64,000 nt of DNA from DATLLJ01 sp965229885 (GCA_965229885.1 CBDDJX010000003.1:1364001-1428000), one strand, 5' to 3'; counted from the stretch's first letter, positions 47,668 to 57,029 are shown. Made by a program: numbers and translations. The notes: a model not told the origin generated them from the sequence alone.

Positions 47668-49572
47668 TTACTGCGTTTTGGCCCGCTGCGTTCCGAAATC
47701 CAGGTTCTCTGTAATTCGAGTTCCATCTTTTCGAAACGCATCCGCAAGAAGGCGTATCCGCCGTTTCGCTTCCGCGAGATCGTGGTTATCGAGATTGATG
47801 TTGAGCAGGTCGACGTACCACGGGAGTTTGATGTCGTCCATCACGTACGTTTCAACGATCTCCCGCGCAATCGGCAACGTGGTGTCCTTTGATGAATCGT
47901 GAACGTCGCGATTGCTGGCCTTGCGCAGCTTCTCGTATTCCTCGACGAGCAGCCGCTTGCAAAGCGCCGCTGTGAACCGGTCGCCAGCCTTGACGCCAAC
48001 CGGATCGTCGTCTGCTGTGAGCTTCGCATTCTTGTGCAGCCATTCCCAGAGGATGCTCAGGCGGATTTCACCCGTTGCCATGTCTTCCATCAAGTACAGC
48101 ACGTCTTCGTTGCCGAAGTAGTCTGCAGGTTTGAGAGCCGCGGCCTGCATGCCAACGCCGAAAGCGTTGCCGTATTGCAGAGCCACACTCAAAAGGTCAC
48201 GGGCACCACGAACGGTTCGCGGCGCGGGTTCGAGCAGCGTCAGGCCGTCGACATCCGCCTTTGTGTATGTCAGTGGCGGGAACTTCCGTCCCATCTGATT
48301 GTCCTCGCCGACCTTTTCCCATACCGGTCTCACGATGGGCACCATCTTCCAATGGGCCACCCACTTCCCGTTGGCGCCCTCGCGCTGCTCGCGTTCGGCT
48401 CCAGCCGTTGCCCGCTTCATGCCGTCGGCGACGCCCTTTTCCGAGCCGACGGGAATGTTGGGCTCCATGCCGCCTTGCCAAAGCGCGAATTGTCCGAGTT
48501 TATCGGGAGTGCTGCATGCACGCCGGACGCGGTCCTCATAGATCCGCATGTAGCCATAGGTCATCGTGATCGCATCGATATTCGGATTAAGGAACTCCGG
48601 ATCCCATGCCATCGCATCGGAAACGCTGTTGATGTAATCCCATCGGCCCGTGTTAAATCCAAGGAAATGTTTTCCAAGTGCGGCACGGATTTCCATCAGC
48701 TGGTAACACGCTTCGACCTGCTCGATGAGCACATAGCCCTTGATCGCGCCATTCGGAAGACCAAGGTGTTTTTCGAGCGCGGAGAGAATGTCGCCCCACA
48801 GCGCGGCTTCTTCCGCAGTCTGGATCTTCGGCATGTAGAGTGCCAGCGAGCAGCCGGTTTCGAGCAATCGCTTGTAGTTGTTCACGATGAAAAGAACCGT
48901 ATCGGCAATGGTCGCAGAAAAGCTGCCGCCATTGGCATGGCGGATGTGACGGTCATCGAGATGCAATCCTCGAGCACGGAATATCTTCGTCGTGAAGTCG
49001 AGCTGTTTGACCCAATCGGAAATCGTCGGCCGCCCCAGGAATCCTACCGCCCATTTGTTCATTTCTCCGGCCACCTGTTCGGCGACTTTCATGAACACCG
49101 GATCGCGATGGATGGCGAGCTTCAGGTTTCGATGATTGTCCAGAGACATCGTCGAGATCTGCCCCAGCGCGTCCTCTCCATCGAACATCCAACCATCCGC
49201 ACCCGACAGCAGCGCGTAGGCGATGTTTCGAATACTGTTTTCCAGAGGAGCATTCGGCTTTGCGGCAGGCCCCGTGCCCTGGATCCACTGACACTGCAGG
49301 TCCTTAGGGATTTCACTTCCAATAAAGTTTCCGTCGCGCGCATCCTGAACCTTGATCTTCGTTCGAGCGATGATCGCCTGCGGGTCCAGGAAAGCAATCT
49401 GCTGCTTATTTCGAGCCCACGCCGCTCGCCGCCCGATGCGCCCCTTCATCACGGCCTTCCGATCCGCATCCAAACCCGCGAGGGCTTCCAAAGCGGCCAC
49501 GGCCTCCGGAGTGAAAACATCGGGATAAAGGCTCTCGAGATTGCCTCGGATTTCCAACTTTCGCGCTGACAT
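47668..49572 (-). CDS. Malate synthase family protein (long form, 634 aa)
   Basis: Malate synthase condenses glyoxylate with acetyl-CoA to malate. The 634-residue protein has the AceB-type barrel: ADGWMFDGEDALGQISTMSL, DNHRNLKLAIHRD, LYMPKIQTAEEAALWGDIL, IKGYVLIEQVEACYQLMEIR and HFLGFNTGRWDYINSV, with GGMEPNIPVG later. It is about 100 residues longer than typical AceB (~530), with an extended C-terminal domain. The ribosome binding site AGAGAGGTG fits the ATG. It heads the pair with the GlcG-like gene and converges on the frc operon, so it is the likely acceptor of oxalate-derived glyoxylate. Confidence 0.85.
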   Translation of the reverse strand: MSARKLEIRGNLESLYPDVFTPEAVAALEALAGLDADRKAVMKGRIGRRAAWARNKQQIAFLDPQAIIARTKIKVQDARDGNFIGSEIPKDLQCQWIQGTGPAAKPNAPLENSIRNIAYALLSGADGWMFDGEDALGQISTMSLDNHRNLKLAIHRDPVFMKVAEQVAGEMNKWAVGFLGRPTISDWVKQLDFTTKIFRARGLHLDDRHIRHANGGSFSATIADTVLFIVNNYKRLLETGCSLALYMPKIQTAEEAALWGDILSALEKHLGLPNGAIKGYVLIEQVEACYQLMEIRAALGKHFLGFNTGRWDYINSVSDAMAWDPEFLNPNIDAITMTYGYMRIYEDRVRRACSTPDKLGQFALWQGGMEPNIPVGSEKGVADGMKRATAGAEREQREGANGKWVAHWKMVPIVRPVWEKVGEDNQMGRKFPPLTYTKADVDGLTLLEPAPRTVRGARDLLSVALQYGNAFGVGMQAAALKPADYFGNEDVLYLMEDMATGEIRLSILWEWLHKNAKLTADDDPVGVKAGDRFTAALCKRLLVEEYEKLRKASNRDVHDSSKDTTLPIAREIVETYVMDDIKLPWYVDLLNINLDNHDLAEAKRRIRLLADAFRKDGTRITENLDFGTQRAKTQ

Positions 49573-49659
49573 GAATCACCTCTCTACAAAACAAATGAAT
49601 ACGAAGTTTACCTGACTGTTGAAGCAAGCTGCGACGGAATCCTTATTCCGGAGCTAGGC

Positions 49660-49950
49660 TCGGGGTCGCCCTGGGCGCGGAGCTCGCGGCCCCCATTCGC
49701 GTACGCGCCCTCGAGACGTTTGCGATTGGCCTGGAGGCTGTAGCCCAGGTCGTCCTTGAGCAGCCGCGCCACCAGCTTCATGCTGGTGCGATGCCCGAGC
49801 GTCACGAGCGCGGCCACGAGGTTGCGCTGGCTCCGCGCGATCCACCGCAGCGGCGACTCCGGATCGCCGCGCGTCGTCGACTCGACCAGTGCCTGCAAAT
49901 CGGCGAGCAGCGTCGGGTCTGTCTCCGCCACACTCCGCGCTGATGTTCTC
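49660..49950 (-). pseudogene. ISAzo13-type transposase fragment
   Basis: The minus strand reads DPTLLADLQALVESTTRGDP, ESPLRWIARSQRNLVAALV, KLVARLLKDDLGYSLQANRK. This is the central conserved stretch of ISAzo13-family transposases. Both ends are missing. It marks the boundary of the oxalate island. Confidence 0.6.
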
Positions 49951-49959
49951 ACGTGCACA

Positions 49960-50422
49960 GCATGATCGCATCGCGATCTCAGTACATCTGGGAGGACTGC
50001 ATCAGGTTGAGCTCCGCGAGGGCGACCGAACGATCGCTGAAGCACACTTCGTCATCGAGACGAGCATCGTCAGCATCACGCCGACGTCTGGACCGGTGGG
50101 CACGCCGGTGGCGATACATCTGAAAGGCGTTGGTTGGACGGAGCACGACAACATCTACGTGGTCACGTACGACAACGCGTACATGGACTACGCCTGCGGC
50201 TTCAGCAGTCACGGCGATGTCGTCATCAATTTCAAGGCGAGCGGCTCGCCTGGGCCGCACCTGATCGATCTGTACCCCGGTATCTATCAGGGACCGCCGA
50301 CCGAACCGCAACTGCTTTACCGGCTGCCGCAGCTCACGTATGCGGACGACCATCCCGGAAACAAGATCCCCGCGTTTCGTTTCATATTCGAGGTCTCGCC
50401 TTCTTCGACGTCTTCGAAATAG
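49960..50422 (+). pseudogene. IPT/TIG-like secreted protein, C-terminal fragment
   Basis: In-frame sequence ETSIVSITPTSGPVGTPVAI, HLKGVGWTEHDNIYVVTYDN, HLIDLYPGIYQGPP to FIFEVSPSSTSSK is a beta-sandwich (IPT/TIG-type) tail of a secreted protein. Its start is lost in the IS remnant. There is no signal peptide. It is likely not expressed. Confidence 0.45.
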
Positions 50423-50614
50423 GAACTAGGCGAGGAGCGTAGCAAGACAGAATGATCGCACCGGGTTGCAGGTTCGTGCGCTCGTGGTCCCAGTCGGATT
50501 CTTCCCATCACCATCCTTCTTGATCGGGGTAACCCGAATGGTGGCGCGATGATTGGTCGCTCACCTTATACCATCGCGCGATACTGGCGGTGACATACGG
50601 CCTGCTCGGCGTGG

Positions 50615-51910
50615 TTACGCGCGAGCAAGTTCTGCGTTGGAGTCGTTTTGGGCGTGATGACGCCGAAGCATCGGCCTGAGGACGAGAATCGCTGTAGCGC
50701 CCGCGCAAATGTCCAGCGCCGCCATGCCGAAGAGCACCGTGGCCCAGGTGCCGGTCGCCTCCATCAACAGGTTGCCAAACGGCACGAGCAGCGCTGCGAA
50801 GCCTTTCGCGGTGTAGAGGACGCCGTATATCTTGCCGATATGCTTGGTGCCAAACGTGTCGCCGGCCGTCGCGCTGAACAGACTGTAGACCTCGCCCCAG
50901 GCCAGGAACACGACGCCGGAGAGCAGGACGAACGCCCAGGGGTTGTGGCCGAACGTCGCCAGCGCGGCGATGCCGAGGCCTTCGGTCGTGAACGCCAGGA
51001 ACATCGTCTTCTCGCGCCCGATATGGTCCGAGAGCCAGCCGAACAGCGGACGCGAGACGCCGTTCATGACGCGGTCCATCATGAGGGCGAACGGCAGCGC
51101 AGCCATGACGAAGAAGTAGGCGTTGACCTCGAGATCGCGGACGCCGAAATCCTCGGCCATGACGCCGAGCTGCGCCACCGCCATCAGGCCGCCGGTTACC
51201 GTGCCAGTGAACATCGCCAGCATCACCCAGAACACGGGCGTGCGGAGCGCCTCGCCGAGCGTGTAGTCGCGACGGGACTGCACGACCTGCGTCGAGTAAA
51301 CGGTCTCGCCACCCTGAGGTGCACGCAGGAACCAGGCGAAGAAGAAGATCACCGCGCCCTGAATCAGACCGAAGAGGAAGAAGGCATTCTGGTAGCTTGA
51401 GCGCGCGATCATGTTGGCAATCGGGATGATCGTGACGATTGTGCCGGAGCCGTAGCCTGCCGCCGTCAGACCGACCGCCAGACCACGCCGGTCCGGAAAC
51501 CACTTCAACGCGTTGTTGATGCAGGTGGCGTACACGCAGCCAACGCCGATGCCGCCGACCACCGAGGCGAGATAGAAGCCGGTGAGCGATTCAGCGTAGG
51601 AATTGAGGACCCATGTCAGGCCGGTCATCACACCGCCGAACAACACCAGGTCGCGCGGACCACGGCGGTCGATGAAGTGTCCGACAACCGGGGTGCTCCA
51701 TGTCTGAACTAGGACGAAGATCGTGAAGGCAGTCTGGATGGCGGCGCGGGACCAGCCATGCGCCTCCTGAATCTCGGGAACGAAGAGGGTCCAGGCGTAT
51801 TGGACGTTCGATGCGGCCACCATGCAGGCCACTCCGACGACGAGCTGGATCCAACGGTACGCCGGGCCTTGCTGCCCTGGGCTACCAGGTGCACTAGTCA
51901 TGGCAGGCAT
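50615..51910 (-). CDS. MFS permease, oxalate/formate antiporter (OFA) family
   Basis: The 431-residue permease has 12 predicted membrane helices. It carries OFA-type features: YRWIQLVVGVACMVAASNVQ at the start, YAWTLFVPEIQEAHGWSRAA, GIGVGCVYATCINNALKWFP and RRGLAVGLTAAGYGSG. OFA members exchange oxalate for formate or carry related monocarboxylates. The ATG at 51910 is preferred because AGAGGAAG lies at good spacing; a GTG three codons upstream is the alternative. It lies on the same strand as the malate synthase, 1 kb away across debris. It completes the oxalate set. Confidence 0.82.
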   Translation of the reverse strand: MPAMTSAPGSPGQQGPAYRWIQLVVGVACMVAASNVQYAWTLFVPEIQEAHGWSRAAIQTAFTIFVLVQTWSTPVVGHFIDRRGPRDLVLFGGVMTGLTWVLNSYAESLTGFYLASVVGGIGVGCVYATCINNALKWFPDRRGLAVGLTAAGYGSGTIVTIIPIANMIARSSYQNAFFLFGLIQGAVIFFFAWFLRAPQGGETVYSTQVVQSRRDYTLGEALRTPVFWVMLAMFTGTVTGGLMAVAQLGVMAEDFGVRDLEVNAYFFVMAALPFALMMDRVMNGVSRPLFGWLSDHIGREKTMFLAFTTEGLGIAALATFGHNPWAFVLLSGVVFLAWGEVYSLFSATAGDTFGTKHIGKIYGVLYTAKGFAALLVPFGNLLMEATGTWATVLFGMAALDICAGATAILVLRPMLRRHHAQNDSNAELARA

Positions 51911-52065
51911 TCTCGTCACTTCCTCTGAACATGGTTAACATGGGGCCCCCACGTTAGGCTTTATGATTGCACTTGCGAGTCTGGCGAGCGGTGGGCCAAG
52001 CTTAGTTCCCTATCCGGGACAACGTCCAGCGGAATTGCTTCGAAAAGCGGAAGGGGATTCGTTCG

Positions 52066-52449
52066 CTAGCGTCCGGGTGAGAGGTCGCGGATGATGACTT
52101 TCAGGACCTGCGCGGCAAGCTTGGCCTCGCGATCCGAAACGGCGGCGTCGGAACGAAGCTCCCCCATTTCGTCTAGAAGATCACGGTACCGCCGCGCTGA
52201 GGCAGGCAACCGGGCGCAGCCGGCCGAGATGAACCCTATCTTTTCTGCGACGGCGATGCGGGCCTCCAATGTCCAGCTTGCGACATGACCTGCGGGCTGG
52301 GCCCCATCGGACAGACTCGTCCGGTCCGCGTGCTCGAGCGCTTCGGTGACCAGGGCTTCGAGGACGCTGCAGGAGGTCACGAAGCCGAAATCGCTGCGCT
52401 CATCGGCCATCTGACTGTCGGCGTACGCCAGCTCGAGATGAGATCGCAA
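52066..52449 (-). CDS. Hypothetical helical protein (127 aa)
   Basis: The frame (MRSHLELAYADSQMADERSD..., CSVLEALVTEALEHAD, GFISAGCARLPASARRYRDL) is predicted mostly alpha-helical and loosely recalls HEPN-like proteins, but the HEPN RxxxxxH motif is not visible. I cannot assign a function. The upstream part may be lost. Confidence 0.4.
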   Translation of the reverse strand: MRSHLELAYADSQMADERSDFGFVTSCSVLEALVTEALEHADRTSLSDGAQPAGHVASWTLEARIAVAEKIGFISAGCARLPASARRYRDLLDEMGELRSDAAVSDREAKLAAQVLKVIIRDLSPGR

Positions 52450-52496
52450 CTGCGGGTCGCGAACGAAATCAAATCGGATCGCGGGCGAGCATCGCG

Positions 52497-52637
52497 GTGC
52501 AGGCGAAGGCCGGGAAAGACGGCAACAAGCTCGTCGCCGCGCTATGGATGCTCGCCTATGGGACTCCTGACCAACGCAAGAGGTTCTTCGGGGAGGCCGT
52601 CAAGCTGAGCGCGAAGGACCGGAGGGCTCGACGATAG
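52497..52637 (+). pseudogene. Short protein tail, unidentified
   Basis: A 46-codon frame (VQAKAGKDGNKLVAALWMLA, YGTPDQRKRFFGEAVKLSAK) looks like the C-terminus of a real protein with no start or domain of its own. Likely debris next to the IS insertion. Confidence 0.25.
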
Positions 52638-52960
52638 TTGAGAATCGAATTGTTCAGCAGGAACAAGAGGGCCGCACACAATGCGCTGTTTGCCTTCTGA
52701 TGTTCGATTTAATGCCCGTCATGATGGTGCTGCATGGGGGGCACGGCGAGTATGTGTACGCCGACGTGTACGTGTGCCTCCGGTGTCTTCGTGGTGGTCC
52801 GGAGCGGATTGAGGACGGAGCTCCGCAACCGGGCAGAGAGCAGTCGGCGCGCTGCGCAGGAACTGGATCGATGGGCGGACGAATCGATCGCCGTGCCCGA
52901 GGAAATCCAGACCGTGCTGAACGACTAAGGATCCCTAGCGTGGTTATTCGGGAAACCCAT
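52638..52960. other. Intergenic, possible small frame
   Basis: This stretch ends at the IS3-family insertion. A frame to 52928 contains RAESSRRAAQELDRWADESI, which is weakly protein-like, but no start or family is evident. CAT at 52958-52960 is the left target duplication of the IS. Confidence 0.35.
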
Positions 52961-52991
52961 TGAGCCTGATCCGATCTGGTGGACAGGTTCA

Positions 52992-53954
52992 CTACGCTGT
53001 TTGAGTGGCTCTTCGTTCCTCATTTCCAGACAAGAGCGACGGGTGTGGGCGCTGTGGGAAACCGCGTCCGGTGCGGTTTGCCATGGCGTCCCTGCCCTCT
53101 GCCCGCGCGCGCCGCTCGTGCGCCGCCGGACTGATCTGGCCGATCGTCGAGTGCCGGCGACGTTGGTTAGAGAACACCTCGATGTAAGCGAACAACTCCC
53201 GCTTGGCCTCGCTGCAGCTGTCGAAGCGACCGGCGAGTTCCGCTTTGATCGTCGAGAAGCAGCTTTCCATCACCGCGTTATCGTGGCAGTTGCCCCGCCG
53301 GCTCATGCTGCACACGATGCCGCGCGCCTCGAGGACGTCCTGATCATCCTCGCTCGCGTATGTCGAGCCCTGGTCGGAGTGCTGGAGCAGGCCGATCTCG
53401 GGGCACCGGCGCGTGAGCGCCGCCTCCAGGGCGGTGATCGTCACATGGCGGTCGTTCACGGCGCTGACGGCCCAGCCCACGATGCACCGCGAGAACAGAT
53501 CTAGGATCGCCGCGAGGTAGAGCTTGCCGCTGCTGCCGATGACGAACTCGGTCGTGTCGCCGACCCACCGCTGATTCGGCGCGTCCGCCTCGCACTGGCG
53601 GTCCAGTAGATTCGCCGCGACCGGTTGGGCGTGATCACTCATGGTTGTCAGCTTGTAGCGCTTCCGGCGCCGCGCCTGCAGGCCGTCTTCCTGCATCAAT
53701 CGCACGACCCGTTTGCGGCTGACGTGCTCGTCCTGCTCGATCAGATCCTCGTGAATGCGCGGGCTGCCGTACCGCTGCGTACTCTCCTCGAACGAGGCCC
53801 GCACCAGCACGGTCAGCCGACGATCATCACGGGTGTGCGTCGATTCCGGACGACGCTGCCAGGCGTAGAAGCCGCTGCGCGTCACGCGCAGACATCGACA
53901 GAGAATGCTCACCGTATGCTCGGCCTTCTTCGCCGCGATGAAGGTACACCTCAT
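52992..53954 (-). CDS. IS3-family OrfB transposase
   Basis: The 320-residue catalytic subunit starts near MRCTFIAAKKAEHTVSILCR and has an HTH_21 segment (YGSPRIHEDLIEQDEHVSRK). The rve core has NQRWVGDTTEFVIGSSGKLY (Asp), LLQHSDQGSTYASEDD (Asp) and NAVMESCFSTIKAELAG (Glu). Its frame extends upstream over orfA, as expected for -1 frameshifting. It appears intact. Confidence 0.88.
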   Translation of the reverse strand: MRCTFIAAKKAEHTVSILCRCLRVTRSGFYAWQRRPESTHTRDDRRLTVLVRASFEESTQRYGSPRIHEDLIEQDEHVSRKRVVRLMQEDGLQARRRKRYKLTTMSDHAQPVAANLLDRQCEADAPNQRWVGDTTEFVIGSSGKLYLAAILDLFSRCIVGWAVSAVNDRHVTITALEAALTRRCPEIGLLQHSDQGSTYASEDDQDVLEARGIVCSMSRRGNCHDNAVMESCFSTIKAELAGRFDSCSEAKRELFAYIEVFSNQRRRHSTIGQISPAAHERRARAEGRDAMANRTGRGFPQRPHPSLLSGNEERRATQTA

Positions 53955-54268
53955 CGGCTCTGCTTCGCGAAGAAGGCCGCCGCTTGTTTCAGGATGTCGC
54001 GCTCCTCGGCGAGGATCCGATTCGCTTTGCGGAGCCGTGCCAGCTCCTCCCGCTCCGCCGGCGTCAGGCCGGTCTTGCCTTTCGTCCGATCGGCTTGGGC
54101 GTGTCGGACCCAATGCGCCAGCGATGACGGCGTCAGATCCAGGTCGCGCGAGCCGGCACCGATCGTCTTGCCCTCATCCAACACGAGCCGGACCGCGCCG
54201 GCCATGAACTCCTCAGTGAACTGTCGTCACGCGCGTCGTCCCGCTCTGCGTGATCCCCTTCTGGACAT
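53951..54268 (-). pseudogene. IS3-family OrfA with a premature TGA
   Basis: From ATG 54268 the frame reads MSRRGSRRAGRRA then TGA (complement of 54227-54229). In the other copy (63821 onward) the same codon is CGA (Arg). Downstream, EFMAGAVRLVLDEGKTIGAG and LAEERDILKQAAAFFAKQ complete a standard OrfA. Translation could restart at the ATG at 54205 and keep the HTH. Confidence 0.75.
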
Positions 54269-54319
54269 CGTATCCACCTTTCGGATTGTGTCCACGAAAC
54301 CGGATCAAGCTCACATAGC

Positions 54320-54793
54320 CTACGGCTTGGGAAGGAGGGCTACTCGTCTGTGCCGCCTCTCGCCCGCTCCTATGGCCACGATTGACCGTTTCCATGAAGC
54401 CATAGACGACGCCGTGAAGAACTCGATGATGAGTTTCATCGCGGTATCGATGTGCGCCGTCGTTTCCAGCATTGATGCGTTGGATTTGGTCCTGGTCCGG
54501 TGCTTCGGCTGTATCGGGAGGTGTCGCATGTGCCAGCGCTTCGTCCGCCCACCGGACCGTCCGGCCGTGCGTCGTCGTGTTTTCGTGATGACCGCTAGAG
54601 GATCTGTCTTTGGGTGTTGGGCGAATCGTTTGATGATGCCGGCGGCCCGTAGCACGTGACCAATCAGGAAACGTGCGACCGCGGTCGAAAGCCAGACGCT
54701 AACCATTAGAATGCCGAGTTCAAGAAGAATGGCCAGAGAACTCCCTACACGCTTGGCGATGGCCGATCCGGGCGGTTTCGCCCCCAGCGCCAA
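54320..54793 (-). CDS. Hypothetical membrane protein (157 aa)
   Basis: The frame starts MALGAKPPGSAIAKRVGSSL, has one or two membrane helices at about residues 18-52 (AILLELGILMVSVWLSTAVA) and a basic C-terminus. No family is recognised. It lies directly next to the IS target site and may be truncated or spurious. Confidence 0.3.
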   Translation of the reverse strand: MALGAKPPGSAIAKRVGSSLAILLELGILMVSVWLSTAVARFLIGHVLRAAGIIKRFAQHPKTDPLAVITKTRRRTAGRSGGRTKRWHMRHLPIQPKHRTRTKSNASMLETTAHIDTAMKLIIEFFTASSMASWKRSIVAIGAGERRHRRVALLPKP

Positions 54794-54986
54794 CCACCCA
54801 GATCGGATGACCTCACGCGTTCTGCGCAGTCACGGTCGAGGCGCTGGCAAGATCCATGACAGTGGAACTGCCCCGGCACGACTGGGGATTCGTCGCATCG
54901 CGGCCTCCAGGGCACCCACCCTGTCGGCGATCACGACGGCAAAAATTACATGCTACTCGCGCGGAGGACTGAGGTAGGGGCGGCTA

Positions 54987-55321
54987 TCAATCACGCCTGG
55001 GTGCCAGCGCCATGAGATCCATGCCATGGACGCGATCGAAGTTGCGATCGAAGGTGAGTAGCGTGCCACCGCAGTCAATGGTTGCCGCGGCTATCCAGAC
55101 GTCGTTCACGGGCAGCGGCGTGCCAGCGCGCTTCAGCGTTGAAAACACGCGTCCATAATGCCGTGCCACCGAAGCGGTGGCGTCGAGCAGGTCGACGAAC
55201 GGTTCGGCCAGGAAGTCGTCCAGCACGCGTCGATTGTCGCGGGCGCGGCTGCCCAGTTCGAAGGCGGCTTCGAGTTCGCCGAGCGCCGTCACTGGAATCA
55301 GCACGCGCTCGGCGCGCGCGA
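54987..55321 (-). pseudogene. PIN-domain (VapC-like) toxin, N-terminally truncated
   Basis: The minus strand encodes ERVLIPVTALGELEAAFELG, LPVNDVWIAAATIDCGGTLL and TFDRNFDRVHGMDLMAL, the middle and end of a VapC-type RNase toxin. Later acidic residues are present, but the N-terminal LDTNxY strand with the first catalytic Asp is missing. Homology stops near 55321, where an unrelated peptidase tail begins. No antitoxin gene is adjacent. Confidence 0.65.
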
Positions 55322-55513
55322 GGCGTCCCCGTATACGGGATCTATCCGTACGCTATTGATGCCGAGGATCTCACCCGTATGCATGGCAACGACGAGCGCG
55401 TCACCGTTGAATCGCTTCGTCAAGGAGCCGAGATGATCTACCGCACGCTCGTCGATGTTGCAGGCCGACGGTCACCTTATTCTTCAGACTCAAATCGTCA
55501 GCCTGGCGAGTAA
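55322..55513 (+). pseudogene. M20-family metallopeptidase, C-terminal fragment
   Basis: The plus strand reads GVPVYGIYPYAIDAEDLTRM, HGNDERVTVESLRQGAEMIY, RTLVDVAG. This is the usual C-terminal end of M20 carboxypeptidase-like proteins (EEDLxRIHGxDERVxxESLRxG). The rest of the gene is gone; the junction with the PIN fragment is at about 55321. Confidence 0.6.
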
Positions 55514-55657
55514 GCCGTCGAACACTCGTCTAACTTAAGGTTCTCCTTGTTCTGGTACTGGTGAAACCCGAAGGGCGCGCCGCCCTGCCCGAACGCGCGC
55601 GACTGGCCGGCGTGTTCATGGCGCTCCCGCCCACATCGACGGCTGACAACAACGCTG

Positions 55658-55687
55658 TTGACGGTGGACGCGGTGCGCTCCTATAAT
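55658..55687 (+). promoter_or_regulatory. Sigma-70-like promoter
   Basis: TTGACG (55658-55663) and TATAAT (55682-55687) are separated by 18 bases, about 50 bases upstream of the lipoprotein ATG at 55740. AAGGGGAG supplies the ribosome binding site. This is the best promoter match in the window. Confidence 0.7.
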
Positions 55688-55739
55688 AATCAGCCGTCGG
55701 TACGAGGCTCCGAGACTCGATCCTAAAGGGGAGATCACG

Positions 55740-56930
55740 ATGTTACTGTCCGCTCGCTTGAAGGTTATGACCCTGCTAGCTGTTGCCTTGACGATGCTCG
55801 TCGGCTGTGGGCCGGCCGCTGAGGAGACGCCCGCCGCTGAGGAGACGCCCACCGCTGAGGAGATGCCAGCATTCAACCCGCCGCCGGTTGGCATCACCGG
55901 CACCCCGGCGGACCAAGTCACCGATCCCGCCCTGAACAACCTCCCGAACCCCAATCCCGAGGTCATCGACCATTGGGGACGCCTGCCCGAGGGCCGCGTG
56001 TGGGGATCGACAGCGGGCGCCGACATCGGGCCCGACGGGCACGTGTGGGCCTATGACCGGTGCGGCGGGGGCCTGGGAGGGGGCCCCGGCTGCGACACGA
56101 ACCTCGTGGACCCGATTGTCAAGTATGACCAGAATACGGGCGAGCTGCTCGCGAGCTTTGGTGCCGGGGTGTTCGTGACCCCGCACGGCCTTCACGTAGA
56201 CAGCGCGGGAAACGTATGGGTGACCGACTTTTCAGTGAGCGAGGACGGCACGAAGGGTCACCAGGTGATCAAGTTCAGCCCCGAGGGTGAGATCCTGATG
56301 CGGATGGGCACGGCGGGCGTGGCGGGTAGCGGTCCCAACCACTTCAATCAGCCGTGCGATGTGATCACGGCGCCGAACGGGGACATCTTCGTCTCGGACG
56401 GTCATAGTGGACAGAGCGCCGATCCTGCTCCTCCCGGCTCCACCGGTAGGATCGTGAAGTTCACGGCTGACGGCACGTTCATCAAAGAATGGGGACGCAT
56501 CGGGAATGGTCCCGGCGAGTTCCGCACCCCTCACGCGATGGCGTTCGACTCGCGAGGACTCCTCTACGTCGCCGATCGAGGCAACCATCGCATCCAGATC
56601 TTCGACCAGGACGGGAAGTACATCGACTCGTACTATCAGTTCAGTCGGATCAGCGACCTGTTCATCACGCCCGATGACATGCTATACGCGATCGACTCCG
56701 AGACACATGAGACGAACCATCCCGGCTGGAGGCCCGGTATCCGGATCGGTCACGCGTCCGAGGACCGGGTTACGGCGTTCATCCCGCCGCACAGTTTGGA
56801 CGAAAAGCCCATGGGTGTCGCTGGCGAGGGCGTCGCGGTCGACCGCGATGGCAACGTATATGCGGCAGAGGGAGCGGGCTCTCGGCCGGCAGTGGACGGA
56901 GGACTGACGAAGTACGCGAAGGGAGCGTAG
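55740..56930 (+). CDS. NHL-repeat beta-propeller lipoprotein
   Basis: The 396-residue protein has a lipoprotein signal (TLLAVALTMLVGCGPA) and a short tandem linker (EETPAAEETPTAEEMPA). Several NHL blades follow: GVFVTPHGLHVDSAGNVWVT, DFSVSEDGTKGHQVIKFSPE, NQPCDVITAPNGDIFVSDGH, FRTPHAMAFDSRGLLYVADR. It resembles the peptidyl-alpha-hydroxyglycine lyase-like/NHL family, but catalysis is not evident. It is probably anchored to the outer membrane. It has its own promoter and sits between gene fragments. Confidence 0.85.
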   Translation: MLLSARLKVMTLLAVALTMLVGCGPAAEETPAAEETPTAEEMPAFNPPPVGITGTPADQVTDPALNNLPNPNPEVIDHWGRLPEGRVWGSTAGADIGPDGHVWAYDRCGGGLGGGPGCDTNLVDPIVKYDQNTGELLASFGAGVFVTPHGLHVDSAGNVWVTDFSVSEDGTKGHQVIKFSPEGEILMRMGTAGVAGSGPNHFNQPCDVITAPNGDIFVSDGHSGQSADPAPPGSTGRIVKFTADGTFIKEWGRIGNGPGEFRTPHAMAFDSRGLLYVADRGNHRIQIFDQDGKYIDSYYQFSRISDLFITPDDMLYAIDSETHETNHPGWRPGIRIGHASEDRVTAFIPPHSLDEKPMGVAGEGVAVDRDGNVYAAEGAGSRPAVDGGLTKYAKGA

Positions 56931-57029
56931 CCGGACGCCTCGCTGTGGTTCCAAAGCGGCTGATGGTCGTTGATGGCGAGCTCTACGGAGCGGCCGCGCC
57001 GATCAGGCTGCTGATGAACTGTCAGGCCG

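Larger units (their letters stand above)
52961..54313 (-). mobile_element. IS3-family element (1353 bp) with 3-bp target duplication
   Basis: Ends are TGAGCCTGATCCG (52961) and, mirrored, CGGATCAAGCTCA (to 54313), with the shared inner motif GTGGACA. CAT flanks both sides (52958-52960 and 54314-54316), the 3-bp duplication typical of IS3 elements. orfA and orfB lie on the minus strand. A second copy begins at 63776 on the plus strand. Confidence 0.9.

Noticed and set aside
47899..49569. 556-codon open frame opposite the malate synthase gene
   Set aside because: Malate synthase motifs, ribosome binding site and operon context lie on the minus strand; the plus-strand reading has no domain.
54227..54229. 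TGA in IS3 OrfA considered as another selenocysteine codon
   Set aside because: The other copy has CGA (Arg) at this codon, so it is a simple point mutation, and no SECIS-like hairpin follows.
55740..56930. NHL lipoprotein considered as an active peptide-amidating lyase
   Set aside because: The propeller repeats are clear, but I could not identify the catalytic residues, so only the fold is claimed.
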